20,638 nt of DNA from Pelargonium nanum. Its lineage: Eukaryota; Streptophyta; Magnoliopsida; Geraniales; Geraniaceae. Positions 9,213 to 19,941 of the stretch are shown piece after piece (positions within the stretch are counted from its first letter, which is position 1; every line of letters begins with the position of its first letter). Where the stretch lies: positions 1-20,638 of the forward strand of contig JAYMTF010001913.1 of assembly GCA_036897485.1 (NCBI GenBank). The letters are read 5' to 3'. Below the pieces are notes generated by a model, which did no database searches, was not told the origin of the DNA, and was given only the letters and a program-made list of their open reading frames with translations. The position numbers were made by a program, and so were the translations under genes.

Positions 9213-12200
9213 TCACCAGAATGGGCACCATCTGAAACAAGCATATAATGTAGTTAGAGACTACAATGGAACAATTGGAATAGTACATGGACTATTTGAC
9301 AACCGATATGTTAAATTTCAATAATGGGCTAAACATAATGGTTTGGGCTTCCACAACTAAAAGGTCAACCTTATTAGTAGGGTTTGGCTTCCACCATTAT
9401 ATTTAGCTCATTCCCTTTATACTTTTTCAATGTGGGACAATTATCCACTTCAACACGATAATCATCAAAACATGGAAACTCTACAAGAATAAGTGTATCT
9501 CCACATGAATTCGTATTTACTCCTATATGTTGTGAATTGAAGAAAGGAAAAACTGCATACCCGACGTAGTTCTGGCACAAGTTCTCATGTGATCTAGCTT
9601 GAATGATTAGCTTTTGGACTTGCAGTTTAACAGACAAACCATGTTCTACTTCGCGGGTATCTCCGGAAATTAAGGTGCTGTGGTCGACAGTGTGTTGGAC
9701 TGAGCTGGTGGGTACTGAAGAACAAGTGGAGAAATCGCGCCCAGTAAGCTTATTACTCATTCGAGCCATGACAACTACTGCACGCTCATTTAAAACCTCA
9801 TTGGCATCACCGAGTTGATTAACAGCCTACAGAGAGACCGAGTTGACAAATGTAAGTATCAACATTGAGGCATTGACTCAATCTCAAAACACTATTGTAT
9901 ATGATTTGATACCTGAAGAAGTTCCCGTTCACGAGCTCCCCTTTGAGGTTGAGGAAGATGGTTTGCAGCAGATTCTTCGGCATTAACAGCTGGAGCACCA
10001 TGAGTACTTGCAAACATTGACATTTGCGGAACTTCATTGAAGTTGAAAAGACGCCAGTTGATGAGAGGATCATGGACAAAAGCCTGACCACAAGTAGAAC
10101 CGAAAATTAGCTTTTCTTAAATGAAAATAGGCAACAAAGATATTTTCGTCGTAATTTTGACCAATGGCTCTGAAAATTTCAACCGCTCTACAATTCTAAA
10201 TTATACAAGGGTTGAATTTTTCTAAACCCCTATATAATATTTAGCCTTGGACTTATTTTTGCAATGTTTCCACCCCTGAACCAGTGTACCGGCAAAAAGT
10301 GTGGTTTACCATTCAGAAATCGTTTGATGACAATTATGGACCCATGAAATAACATTTTTTCCATTCATTTCACTTAACAAACAGAAATTTAAAACATAAA
10401 GAGAACAGTCCATAACTGGCTTTTAGGGGTTATTTTCAATTTTTTTAACAATCCAAGTAGTACAGAAAGATTTAACCCATTATATAATAGCATAACCAAC
10501 TTAAGTATACACATAAGGAGTTCTTTGACGTTCAAAGCTTAAGATCGATTCTTGACTCAACTAGTTCTAGTAATAAAGGTTTCTCGATAAGAACAGTTTT
10601 GGAGTCCATACCTCCATCATGGCCATAACACTGTCTTTATTTGTCCGAAGAACTTGCATCACATTTTCACAAGTAGATCGAAAGTTACCCTCGATGCCAC
10701 TAACTTCCATAGCTTTCACTAGCATTCTAGTCAAGCGGAAAGGAACCTACACAGATTCGAAAATGAGATAAACAAAACAAACCTGGATTTTTAAGATGCC
10801 CTTGAAGGATAGGGAGTATAGCAATAGAGATACCTTCTCAGGAAATTTCTCGCGATTCATTGAAGCTTCAAAACAGTCCCCAAAATCAATGTGCAAGATT
10901 TTCCCACTGCACAATGACACCATAACAAAAGATACTTCAACCACAAGACTATAAATACAACTACCTGCCTTTATAAAGAAACAATGATATACCTGTAACG
11001 ATGCAGCATTAGATTACTTGGATGTCGATCACCTAAGCCAAGAAGGTAACCAACCTGAAACGAAAGAAGTTTGTATATAACTTTCCATCCAAGTTTTCAA
11101 CAAAAATAAAAGAATAAGTGTTAAAGCATCCTGCATTGAAACTTGAAAGAACTGAAGTTTGTGTCCACTTGATAAACTAGTTGAGCCCTCAACCTTTAGC
11201 TTTTGGGTTGGAGTAAAGTATAACATAAAGAACAGGTTGAGAGAGTACTATAAGGTTAAGCTGACAATTTGGGCACGAATCCGCAGGCACTTGAAACCCG
11301 ACCCGCATTTTGTGGGTTCGAGTCACATAAAATGAACAAGATTGGGTTGCCATGTAAAAATGGCAGATTGGGTCGAGAAAACCCACATCTGACACATCCG
11401 TACTGCGGCCTGAAACCCGCACCACTTGTGGGTTAGGTCCGGGTTAGTTTTTCAACCCAACCCAAAATCCAAATTGCTAGCTCTACTATAAGGCATGATT
11501 AACAAAAATCAGCACCGATAAATTAGGGATTTGAGGTAACCAATTGACACTTCATCAACAAGGACCTTACTTTTAAGTACATAAAAGTTTAATCATGCTC
11601 AACATTAATGTGTTCCATAAAATTGACAACTATTAAAATGTCATTTCAAAACACAAATAAGCTTTTAATTTCAGATCAAAGCAGGTCTTCCAATCCAGCA
11701 CATTTCTAGAAGTGGCCTATGAAAACTTGAAACTGTGATACTATTCATTGCACCATACAATGGGTTGTCCTATATTATTGTCGGGTGCCAAAAGATATGA
11801 CAAAAATCCACAACCACTCAACTCCTCATTAGCGAAAAATCATTGCTTAACATATGCCAACACGATACTCTAATTTAAAGGAGCTGCATAACCTTACTTC
11901 CATACATTAGGCTCTAGGAATCTAATTAGCCCAAAATCAAAACAAATATGTAGTGACCATACAATGTAATAAAAATGCTTAAGGTATAGAGCAAATGTAG
12001 CGACGAGACTAATAACTACAGAGATCTTAAACAATACAAGGTAAGAACTTACCATACTCATGACTGCCAAGCTTCTAGTATAGTTTGTCCTCCTCTCCAG
12101 CCATACCTCAGAAGTGCGACTTTTTAACCAGAGGACCTATTATAACCAAGGAACATTGAGATAACATGTTCCACTAAAGTAAACATAAGGTACAAAGAAA

Positions 12201-15200
12201 TATATGTAATCAGGATTCTGGACGAGTAGATACCCTTGAGAGGTCATTTCCCTCGGTATTCTGCAAAGCATACTCAAACACTTCGACTTTAGCTATGAGT
12301 GGCAAATGGTCATAATCTGGAGCAAAAGTGAGCATATGTTTGTGCTCCTGATTTAGCACGATCTGAAAGAAGGAAATGAATAACGTAAGAGCCATATACT
12401 AAAATATTGGTCTGTCTCCACATCAGAAGCAGATTCTAGTGGCTAGAAGAAAGTAGCTACTGAACTTCCACTGACCTTTCTGGCATCCCTGTACTCCCGA
12501 ATGAGCTGGTGTAAGGTGTCACAGTTTGGAACCCATCCTATCAACCCACTATTTGGAGATAATGGAATGACATCATATCTTTGAATTGATAGGTCCTTTT
12601 CAGCGGTTTTCCTAGAATTCTCTAGGAGAGTATTCACCAGACCAAAAAGCTGACAAAAATGAGAATCGTGTTATCATTATGGCATTATGCTTGACAAGGC
12701 CAATCCATTCCGAAGCATTGATTTAAATGTAACTTTAGCATAGGTAGCAGAAGCAATAAGAATTTCATGCATACACCAACAAACTGCACAAGAAGAAAAC
12801 TGAAATAGAAGAAGGGGGAAAAAAAGAGGATACCTGCATGACACGTTCATCTTGGCGTAGATCTTCATGTCCCTTCAACAAGAAGGCATAATCTTCACCA
12901 TCACTACCATGAATTGTCAGTTTACGGGGTCGCTGTTTTGAGGTTATCACAACAAGCTGGGGTGCGAATGATGCGATAGTCACCACAGGTGATTCTGAGA
13001 CATTAAGATAGGTGTAAGGCTACATACCCTCATCAGACATACTTATTGTGAACCAATAAGCTCTATTTACCTGCGCGGTATGTTCCGGGAACAGCAAGCT
13101 CTAAGTTGCGGCATTCTAACAACTCGGGAGAGACGGACTAGTTTTCCAGAAACAAATAGAGTTAGAGCAACTTTAATGACAACTAAGAAATAAAAATAGT
13201 GCCAAATTGTCTTCTTGCCTGCAGGTCAAGAGTAGTGAGACTCTGGAGCTGTTTATCAATCCGTCTGAACACATGATAATAGAGATCCCATGCCTGAGAG
13301 ACACAATATCACCACCATTGAGCATGAGAGGATACAATGCCATCTCTTTACACGATAACTGAAGTAATTCAACTATAAAGCAGGAGTCAAAAATTAATTC
13401 TTCTATGTCTTCATACCTGTGTAAGCTCGGCATCTTTTCCAGTTCGCTTGTATTTCATACAACACTCATAGGCCTCTAACAATTCACGATGATATGCCTG
13501 AACACAAAGGTAACCAAGTGATTTACTAACACAGTTACCAGAGTGAAATAGATCATTCAGAAGTGAAGTTTCAACTAATGAAAAGATTTTAAAATTGTGA
13601 TCAAGTGGCTCCATGATAGATTTTGGGAGAAAAGGAAGTAGATAGTCATGCAGAAAAGTTTCAATTAGCTATGAGAACATGATATATATAGCATGCAATA
13701 ATAAAGTACAAGCATTCACTTTGTACAACCTCAATAAATGCTCTTTCTTTTATGGTGGTGTCATTTCTCATAGCCCCTTCTTCAAGCATTTCATGCAATG
13801 GCTCCAACACCTTTAGCATCCCTTCAATGTTATGTTCACCGAAATACAAACGACTTGCTTCTTCCAAGGCCTCGTGCCACATCTCATGCCAAAGTATTGC
13901 AACCCTAATTAATTCTTTTGATACAAGTTGTGCCTGTACATTAATATATATGTAACTGCTCGTTAGACCAGATATTTGGCTGCAAAAAAAAAATGAAGTA
14001 AATCATAACTAAATTGTTCACCTGATCCACAAGAACACCACTATGCTGCCTAACTTTGTCAACCACTTCTTGAGCAGCAGCCTTACGTAAATTGCTTATT
14101 GATTTACATGCAACAAGAAGAGGATACATAAGAGCCTGCAAAATAATTGAATCTCGTCAATAGGTGAAAGACAATATGAACCAAGAGGCATCTATAGTAA
14201 CCAGCACCTTCCGCATCAATAATTAGTATTAAACATTTAATTCAGTGATATAGACATCATGCATAATGTGAATACACCCAAACTGAAATAGATAACTTGA
14301 AACTAAACCATTGCAGTTACACCAAGTGATCAGGAACAGATGCATAATTTTTAAACATACCATGTCCAAATGAATCTTTTTCTTCTATTATTGTACTATC
14401 CTGGCAGTATTTTTCTCATTCACTTCTCAAGTTCACACAGTATGGTCTTTTTTGAAGCATCTTTAGCTTTTAAAGCATTTATCTCAATATGACATGCCAT
14501 ACACAGTCGACCAATAGCATGGAAATAAAAATATGATTGTAATAGCATTTCTTGGCTTTACTGACTAAAGACTAAAAAAAATCCGCTTAAATAGTAATAC
14601 CATTTCTTGGCTTTACTGACTAAAGTCTAAAAAACAAAGTTCCACTTAAAAAATGTAATCATCTTTACAAAAACAAAGATAGAGAAGCTGGAGGTCAAGG
14701 GTTGTTATGAAGCTCTAGATGCAACAAATGTTACAAATCAACCATTGCCATGCCAAAGAAAAAGTGCTATTTACACTCCATTTTTTAGCTTGTAATGCTC
14801 CATATAGTGGGTTCCCAGGAACAAACTTGTGGGAAGTAGAAGACATGACATTAGAGGTGGAGTAATAACAATAGATCTAGATCAATCAGCATCACTTGGA
14901 AACTGAATCAAAGAAATTAATAAACAAGACTGCATTACTAAGAATATCTGGACAGGCATTCAACTGAAAAGAGGTTCTCTTTGATGTTTTAAGTTTGATC
15001 AACAATCAAACTCATAGTTTACGCAACCAACCTGAGGATGATTTTGACCAATTCGCACCAAAAGTGATTGTATTAATTCTCTGACAGCATGGTTGTTTGA
15101 ATGTATCCTGGCAATTATTTGGGGTAGAACAACCAGCCATGTATTTATATTAACATGAGCAAATCCTTTTTGCAGTGCCATTTGAACCTCTGTTGTAGCT

Positions 15201-18200
15201 CCATGGTTGAACCACAGAGTGAGAAGACGAAGTATATCCTGAAGCAAACAAATGTAAATGCTAAGATATAAATACAAAAGGCCCCCACAGTGCAGAAATG
15301 GAAATCATAAAATCCAGGTAAAGCAGCAGCAGTAAGAACAATAACAACAACAACCAATAAATATGCTTTACCTGCAAACTATCATCAACGCCTTTAGCAT
15401 TTGCAGCACATGCTATTGAATGAAAATATCCAGTGACAGCTGCAACAACAAACTGGGCGGCAACAGTGGGAAAACCTCTTACAGTATAATGAGACATTAC
15501 TGCAGTATTAAATAAGGCCCAAGTGTGCCAAGCTTTTCCCCATTTTGTAGCACACTGGGTGGCATTTCTGAAAGCGGCAAGGATTTCTGCAAGACAAGGA
15601 TATTAAGAAAAAATATACAAGAAAAAAGATCAAACACTTCTTTGAAATACTATTAGTGAATGTACAGCCTACCTTGTATAGAATCATCATCAAAACCAGG
15701 AGAAAGCGCCCACTGCCAACTTCCAAGTTTAAGATACACACGGGCAAGGAGTGGGACATTTGAACTTGTACTTGTATTGTTTATCATAGCATTTGATGAA
15801 ACTGCCTGAATGTTTGGTGAACTTGAAAGCTCTATAGCCAAATTCTATCATGGAAATTTTGTAGACAAACCAAGTTCGCGGTATGAGAATCAAAGATGAA
15901 AGATAACAATAGTAGAAAAAGAGCTCACACACTCGGCCAGGACCTATCATACCTGTAGCCATGCAAAGGCTTCTCTTCTCTTAAGATCTTCCCCAAGTGA
16001 CCATTGATATTCAAGGTATGCTAGCATTACTTGAGGTGGCCCATGATACCGTACATGTCCCGGCGATGTTTCAGGATCATACTAAATACATTTCAAAAGA
16101 ACAATGAACAAAGTCGAACAACAAAAATGACAATTGACAGAAATTTCAAGTTTCAAATTATTATGCAGCACTGACCTGTAACAGTTTAATTAGAGTAGAT
16201 CTAGCTTGACTAATCCGACCACTTTTTCGGCACAGAGAAGCAAACTTAAGCCAATTCTCAATGTCTTCTGTAGGAGGTAGCACAAGTGCTCTAACAGCCA
16301 ATAGCGCTTGCCAGACCTGAATTCCAAAAGCATAATGAAGGCTATTAGCAAGAAGAGCATACAATTATTTAATATCTTGTCGATTACTTCAACATAGGTT
16401 TGAAATGGAGAGTGTTAGAGTATAAAACTATTATTGGGCCTTCAACTATCAGCTTAAGCTTTTAGTTGAGATGGTTCTTTACAGAGAGGAACTTGAACAG
16501 GCAAATGTTTCCAAAATGAATCATAACCAGAGTAAAGCCAGGTGAAAATTATCAAGAATACTGGGATAGTTAATATTTTGGGGACTTCTGCCAGGTGTTC
16601 AAAATCTTGAGTAAGCAAATTTCATAATCCAACTCCTAGAGAGATTTTCCATGATAATACCCAAGAATCTAAGTAATTTAAGAACTGGCCAACCGAATTT
16701 TTAATATCAACCATACAAATGCCAGAACCCAGAAGTAACACCAATGTCTTCCTGACATATTAATAAACAAAGATCTTAATTCATGTAATCATGTTGCATC
16801 TATGCCAACTTAAAATTCAAAGCTCTACTACCATGATCTCCACAACACCATAATTTACACTGATTCCCTTCCTATATTGAATGAAATTCATTCATATATG
16901 AAGCTTAAAAGACAGTCTAACTTTCTACCCTATTTCCTGATAAATTTCATTGCAATCAACCTCAACAATCTGGAACATATTAGTCTGTCTATCGAGGTGA
17001 CTGTAAAATTTACTCATCTCAATATACACCTTACCTTAGACAATTCCATTTACATCCTGTAAGAAAGAATAAAAAGTAGGAATCAACAGACAAGATCTGG
17101 GGATTGGATAACCGTGAAGCAAATCTACCTCAACATTTCGTTTTGCTCCTTGTATGCGATCAGTCCACATATTTCGAATAAGAGCTCGTCGTGCTTCAGC
17201 TACATTGTTTCCCACTGGAAGGGTACAATAATCAATAACCTGCAGCAGAATCAATTTTATCCACATACTGTAAGATTAATTTGCATGCTTTCAAGAAAGG
17301 AACTTGTACTGATGCAATATAGAGAATCGGAGTGGACCTCCTCTAGTTCTGATAGTTGCTGAACCCGAACCATATTGCTATAAGCACGTTCATAGCTCTC
17401 GAGAACCTAAACAAGTAAAAATATTTACAAATCACAAAATTTAATATGAAAGAATACTGTGAATGAAAATGATCTGCAATAGAACAGAATCCTTCCCTCT
17501 TTGGTCTAGAGACATCATAAGAGAGGTTTGGTTCTTAGAGTGTACTCTCATTGACGTAAACTAAGGCTCTTTCTTTCTATTTCAGCTAACACATCCAAAC
17601 CACACAATCGTATTCACAGAACATGACCAAGAAGGTCTACACACTGCAATATGTTTTAAGGAAATTAAATAACTTACCAAAGCAGCAAGTTCAGTTGCCA
17701 AGCATTTCCTAGCTCTTTCAACATACTCACGAGCTTCAATATACTGGGGAAGGAAAAGAATAAAAATCAACATTATGCATAAAGAATACATGGAGTAAAA
17801 TATATATCCAGACTATAAAGCACCTTTCCCCGACGAACTAACAAAACAGCCCTGAAAAATGTCCCATTACTGCTCCCGTCACCACTAGCAGCAGTATTCC
17901 CCAAGCCCCGAAGTTTGGTTTCATCACCATCGTCTAATCGAGACACATAATCCGCCATTTGATCCCACTCACCCATGTTCCAAGCAGCACTAGCAGCCTA
18001 TGACAGCATCACAACCATATATGTGAATACTAAGCAAGAGCATTTGCCAACTTTCGAAAATCCACAAACTAACCATTGGTGCCATTTCAAGTCGAGCGGC
18101 TGGCTCAGCTGGCGTCCAGTATTCCTTGCAGAGGTTGTTAAGCTCCTCCCATCGAGCCAATGCAGCTAGGCACCGCATCCGTCCTAGAGAAGGCACATCA

Positions 18201-19941
18201 AACGAAGCATTTCAAGAAGTAAGAAAAAAAATATATATTGAATGGGTCTGAAGTAAATAAATAGCGTAGCAATGTAATCAGGGAATTGTCAATGACGAAA
18301 AGCAAAAGGCATTAACCTTCAACTTAATACGAAGATTTGACATGGCACAATCTACAAGTAAAATAATACACAGAGACAGGGACCATAAGACTAAGCAGGG
18401 CATTCAAAATGATTTAAATAATGTTAGTTTTTGGTGCTTGGAATGTGGCTTCATAGTACTACCGCACATTGCAGCAAGATCGCCTGACAGATGTGGTGAC
18501 CAATTAACCCAAGCACAGAAACTCAATGAAACATTACATACATACTGTAACACACCAACGCTGTCATTGGTACAACTGCGATTGAATTAAAGTACTTTGA
18601 TGAGTGACTTGATCTGGAGAATGGCTACAACTATCTTATATACATTATTGGAAATTATCTTAACTTAAGTTGGATGGGACTCAGCTATTGGTGGAAAGCC
18701 CATAGCAAAACGACCGACTAAGTTCCTTGAAGGTATATTACTAGTGGAATATACTATGTTTGATGGTAAATAATAACTTGCACCGATTAGAAAATCTTAG
18801 ATGACATCTATGTTGAGCCAAAACATCCATTCCATCATCATTCAGAATGAGTTCAACGTTAGATGTTTTAAATAAATAAATAAACATACTTGCTATGAAA
18901 ACACAGCAATTAAAAGATTGTAGAACAAATAAATATTAAAAACAATAATCAGGTTGTTAAATTGAACAATGGGCTACACATAATGGCTTGGGCTTCCATA
19001 ACTAAAAGGTCAACCTTGTTAGTAAGGTTTCACTTGCACCACTATATGTAACCACTTTATCTTATATTTTACCAATGTGGGACTTTAGTCACCACTTCAA
19101 CACAGGTAATTTCTTAAACAAGTGTTTGAGTCCACTACGTGAATCCTTTAGCAAAAGAATATAAATGATATACATATAAAGCATGAAAATAGTAAGGAAC
19201 CTAATGTAGCTTCCAAAACAACATGTGGACTCGATGCTTGTGAGGCCTTGATGGTATATGCCTTAAGAGCATCATCCCATCGCTGCAATTTCTCATACCT
19301 AATTCATAAAACAAAGAAATCAGAATAAAAGAATTCCTTCTTTTTTATAACTAAGGCTGATAAACTGAAATCCAAGATCGATAGGTTGATTATATGGCCC
19401 ATGAAGAAAATGCTGGATCATGAGCATGGAAGCAAGAATACCATGATTCCTTGAGTTGAACGTCCAAATTTTGCTGGGCATAGGTTAATATTCCTACAGC
19501 AGCCTGATAAAGCAATAAGTGTCAGTAAAATGATACTGATACCCGATATGTCCGTCTAAGAATTGATAAAGATCGCATTGAAACAGTTAACTCAGTTAAA
19601 ACAGCAGACCTCATGCTGGTGCAATTGGTTATTGATATGTATAAGAGCTTCAACTACAGCAACAGGGTTAGCGTCCATCTTCTTGGAGCGAGCCCCTTCA
19701 AACTCCATTTCTTTATAATGCAGAGCCTTTGCAAATGCTCGACACTGACAGGAGGTATAAATATGTCAAATCTATACAACTTAAAAGAATAATGCTCTAC
19801 AGGAGACATAATAGATACATGCAAACTGCAGTCATTTTATAATTACTATCAAGAAAAGTAAAAGCGCACCTTTTCTGCAAGTGCACCAAGCAGACGGATG
19901 TCTATAGGAAGTGGTTTTTCATCATGCTCCATGAACTCAGC
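9213..19941 (-). CDS. TOR: Serine/threonine kinase TOR (target of rapamycin), C-terminal half, 29 exons; 5' part outside the window
   Basis: Exons, 5' to 3': 19941-19870, 19744-19610, 19503-19442, 19298-19201, 18183-18074, 17997-17824, 17743-17678, 17406-17338, 17239-17129, 16316-16176, 16081-15953, 15844-15673, 15586-15372, 15238-15032, 14135-14022, 13933-13730, 13497-13417, 13293-13219, 13137-13071, 12994-12834, 12649-12476, 12362-12234, 12136-12053, 11054-10993, 10906-10834, 10746-10612, 10083-9913, 9826-9561, 9231-9213. Phases join to 1191 residues, about 48% of the roughly 2480 usual in plants. TOR is the catalytic subunit of TORC1 (with RAPTOR and LST8) and sets growth by nutrients. Fragment residues 1 to about 625 are the helical FAT region. 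FRB is about 626-735 ([21 protein letters not shown], then [12 protein letters not shown]). In the kinase domain the ATP lysine is 808 ([12 protein letters not shown]), the catalytic loop GLGDRHPSN has Asp959 and Asn964, and HIDFG has Asp978. FATC ends in NYVGWCPFW. No catalytic residue is missing. Confidence 0.95.
9309..9455 (-). mobile_element. Solo LTR (147 bases) with 5-base target duplication, in the last TOR intron; fossil
   Basis: The copy reads TGTT...AACA at its ends and is flanked by a perfect CGATA duplication at 9304-9308 and 9456-9460. On the minus strand it starts TGTTGAAGTGG and soon has GTCCCACATTG, a motif common near the start of plant Copia-type LTRs. Only one LTR is present, so it is a solo LTR, left by recombination between the two LTRs of a full element. 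Its short length suggests a TRIM-like or other small-LTR family. By eye it is roughly three quarters to four fifths identical to the copy at 18955-19102, so the two insertions are not close sisters. Confidence 0.8.
11055..12052 (-). other. TOR intron of about 1 kb between kinase-domain exons
   Basis: This intron separates the exon ending in AVMSM from the exon that starts with the catalytic-loop segment [14 protein letters not shown]. It contains the hAT-like element at 11256-11485; the rest is AT-rich with nothing recognised. Confidence 0.75.
11248..11493. mobile_element. hAT-like MITE with perfect 8-base target duplication in a TOR intron
   Basis: The element body is 11256-11485. Its left end TTAAGCTGACAATTTGG and the reverse complement of its right end TAGAGCTAGCAATTTGG match over about 13 of 17 bases. 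The octamer CTATAAGG flanks it on both sides (11248-11255 and 11486-11493) without a mismatch, the signature of hAT transposition. The interior is built of GGGTT/AACCC-type motifs and has no transposase frame. It is the best preserved member of the family in this window. Confidence 0.78.
14136..15031 (-). other. TOR intron of about 0.9 kb
   Basis: This intron lies between the exon ending in GQNHPQ and the exon starting [12 protein letters not shown]. It is AT-rich and contains a 55-base tandem duplication at 14541-14654. I see no transposon ends and no gene. Confidence 0.7.
14541..14654. repeat. Two-copy tandem duplication, period 55 bases, in a TOR intron
   Basis: The unit starting AATAGCATTTCTTGGCTTTA at 14541 is repeated at 14596 as AATACCATTTCTTGGCTTTA. 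The shared core, running on through CTGACTAAAG, differs at a single base. The copies then diverge slightly in an A-rich tail and converge again at CACTTAAA/CGCTTAAA. This looks like a local slippage or unequal-exchange duplication. Confidence 0.8.
16317..17128 (-). other. TOR intron of about 0.8 kb
   Basis: This intron lies between the exon ending GAKRNVE and the exon starting [15 protein letters not shown]. It is AT-rich. No repeat ends, RNA gene or coding frame is supported within it. Confidence 0.7.
18184..19200 (-). other. TOR intron of about 1 kb holding the second solo LTR
   Basis: This intron splits a glycine codon between the exon ending HVVLEATL and the exon starting [13 protein letters not shown]. 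It contains the solo LTR at 18955-19102. The remaining sequence shows no gene. Confidence 0.7.
18955..19102 (-). mobile_element. Solo LTR (148 bases), same family as 9309-9455, with 5-base target duplication; fossil
   Basis: The ends are TGTT...AACA and the flanks are a perfect CAGGT duplication at 18950-18954 and 19103-19107. On the minus strand it begins TGTTGAAGTGG and shares the GTCCCACATTG motif and the central AGGTTGACCTTTTAGTT block with the copy at 9309-9455. It lies in the same orientation relative to TOR. No internal region or second LTR is present. Confidence 0.8.

Noticed and set aside
8968-9324. A 118-residue protein on the plus strand
   Set aside because: It is antisense to the TOR 3' end, has low-complexity composition, overlaps the last TOR exon and a solo LTR, and shows no family motif.
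9374-9560. A distinct extended TOR C-terminus as the main form
   Set aside because: It lacks the invariant WCPFW end, which is found intact in the downstream exon at 9213-9231 behind a proper acceptor. At most it is an intron-retention product.
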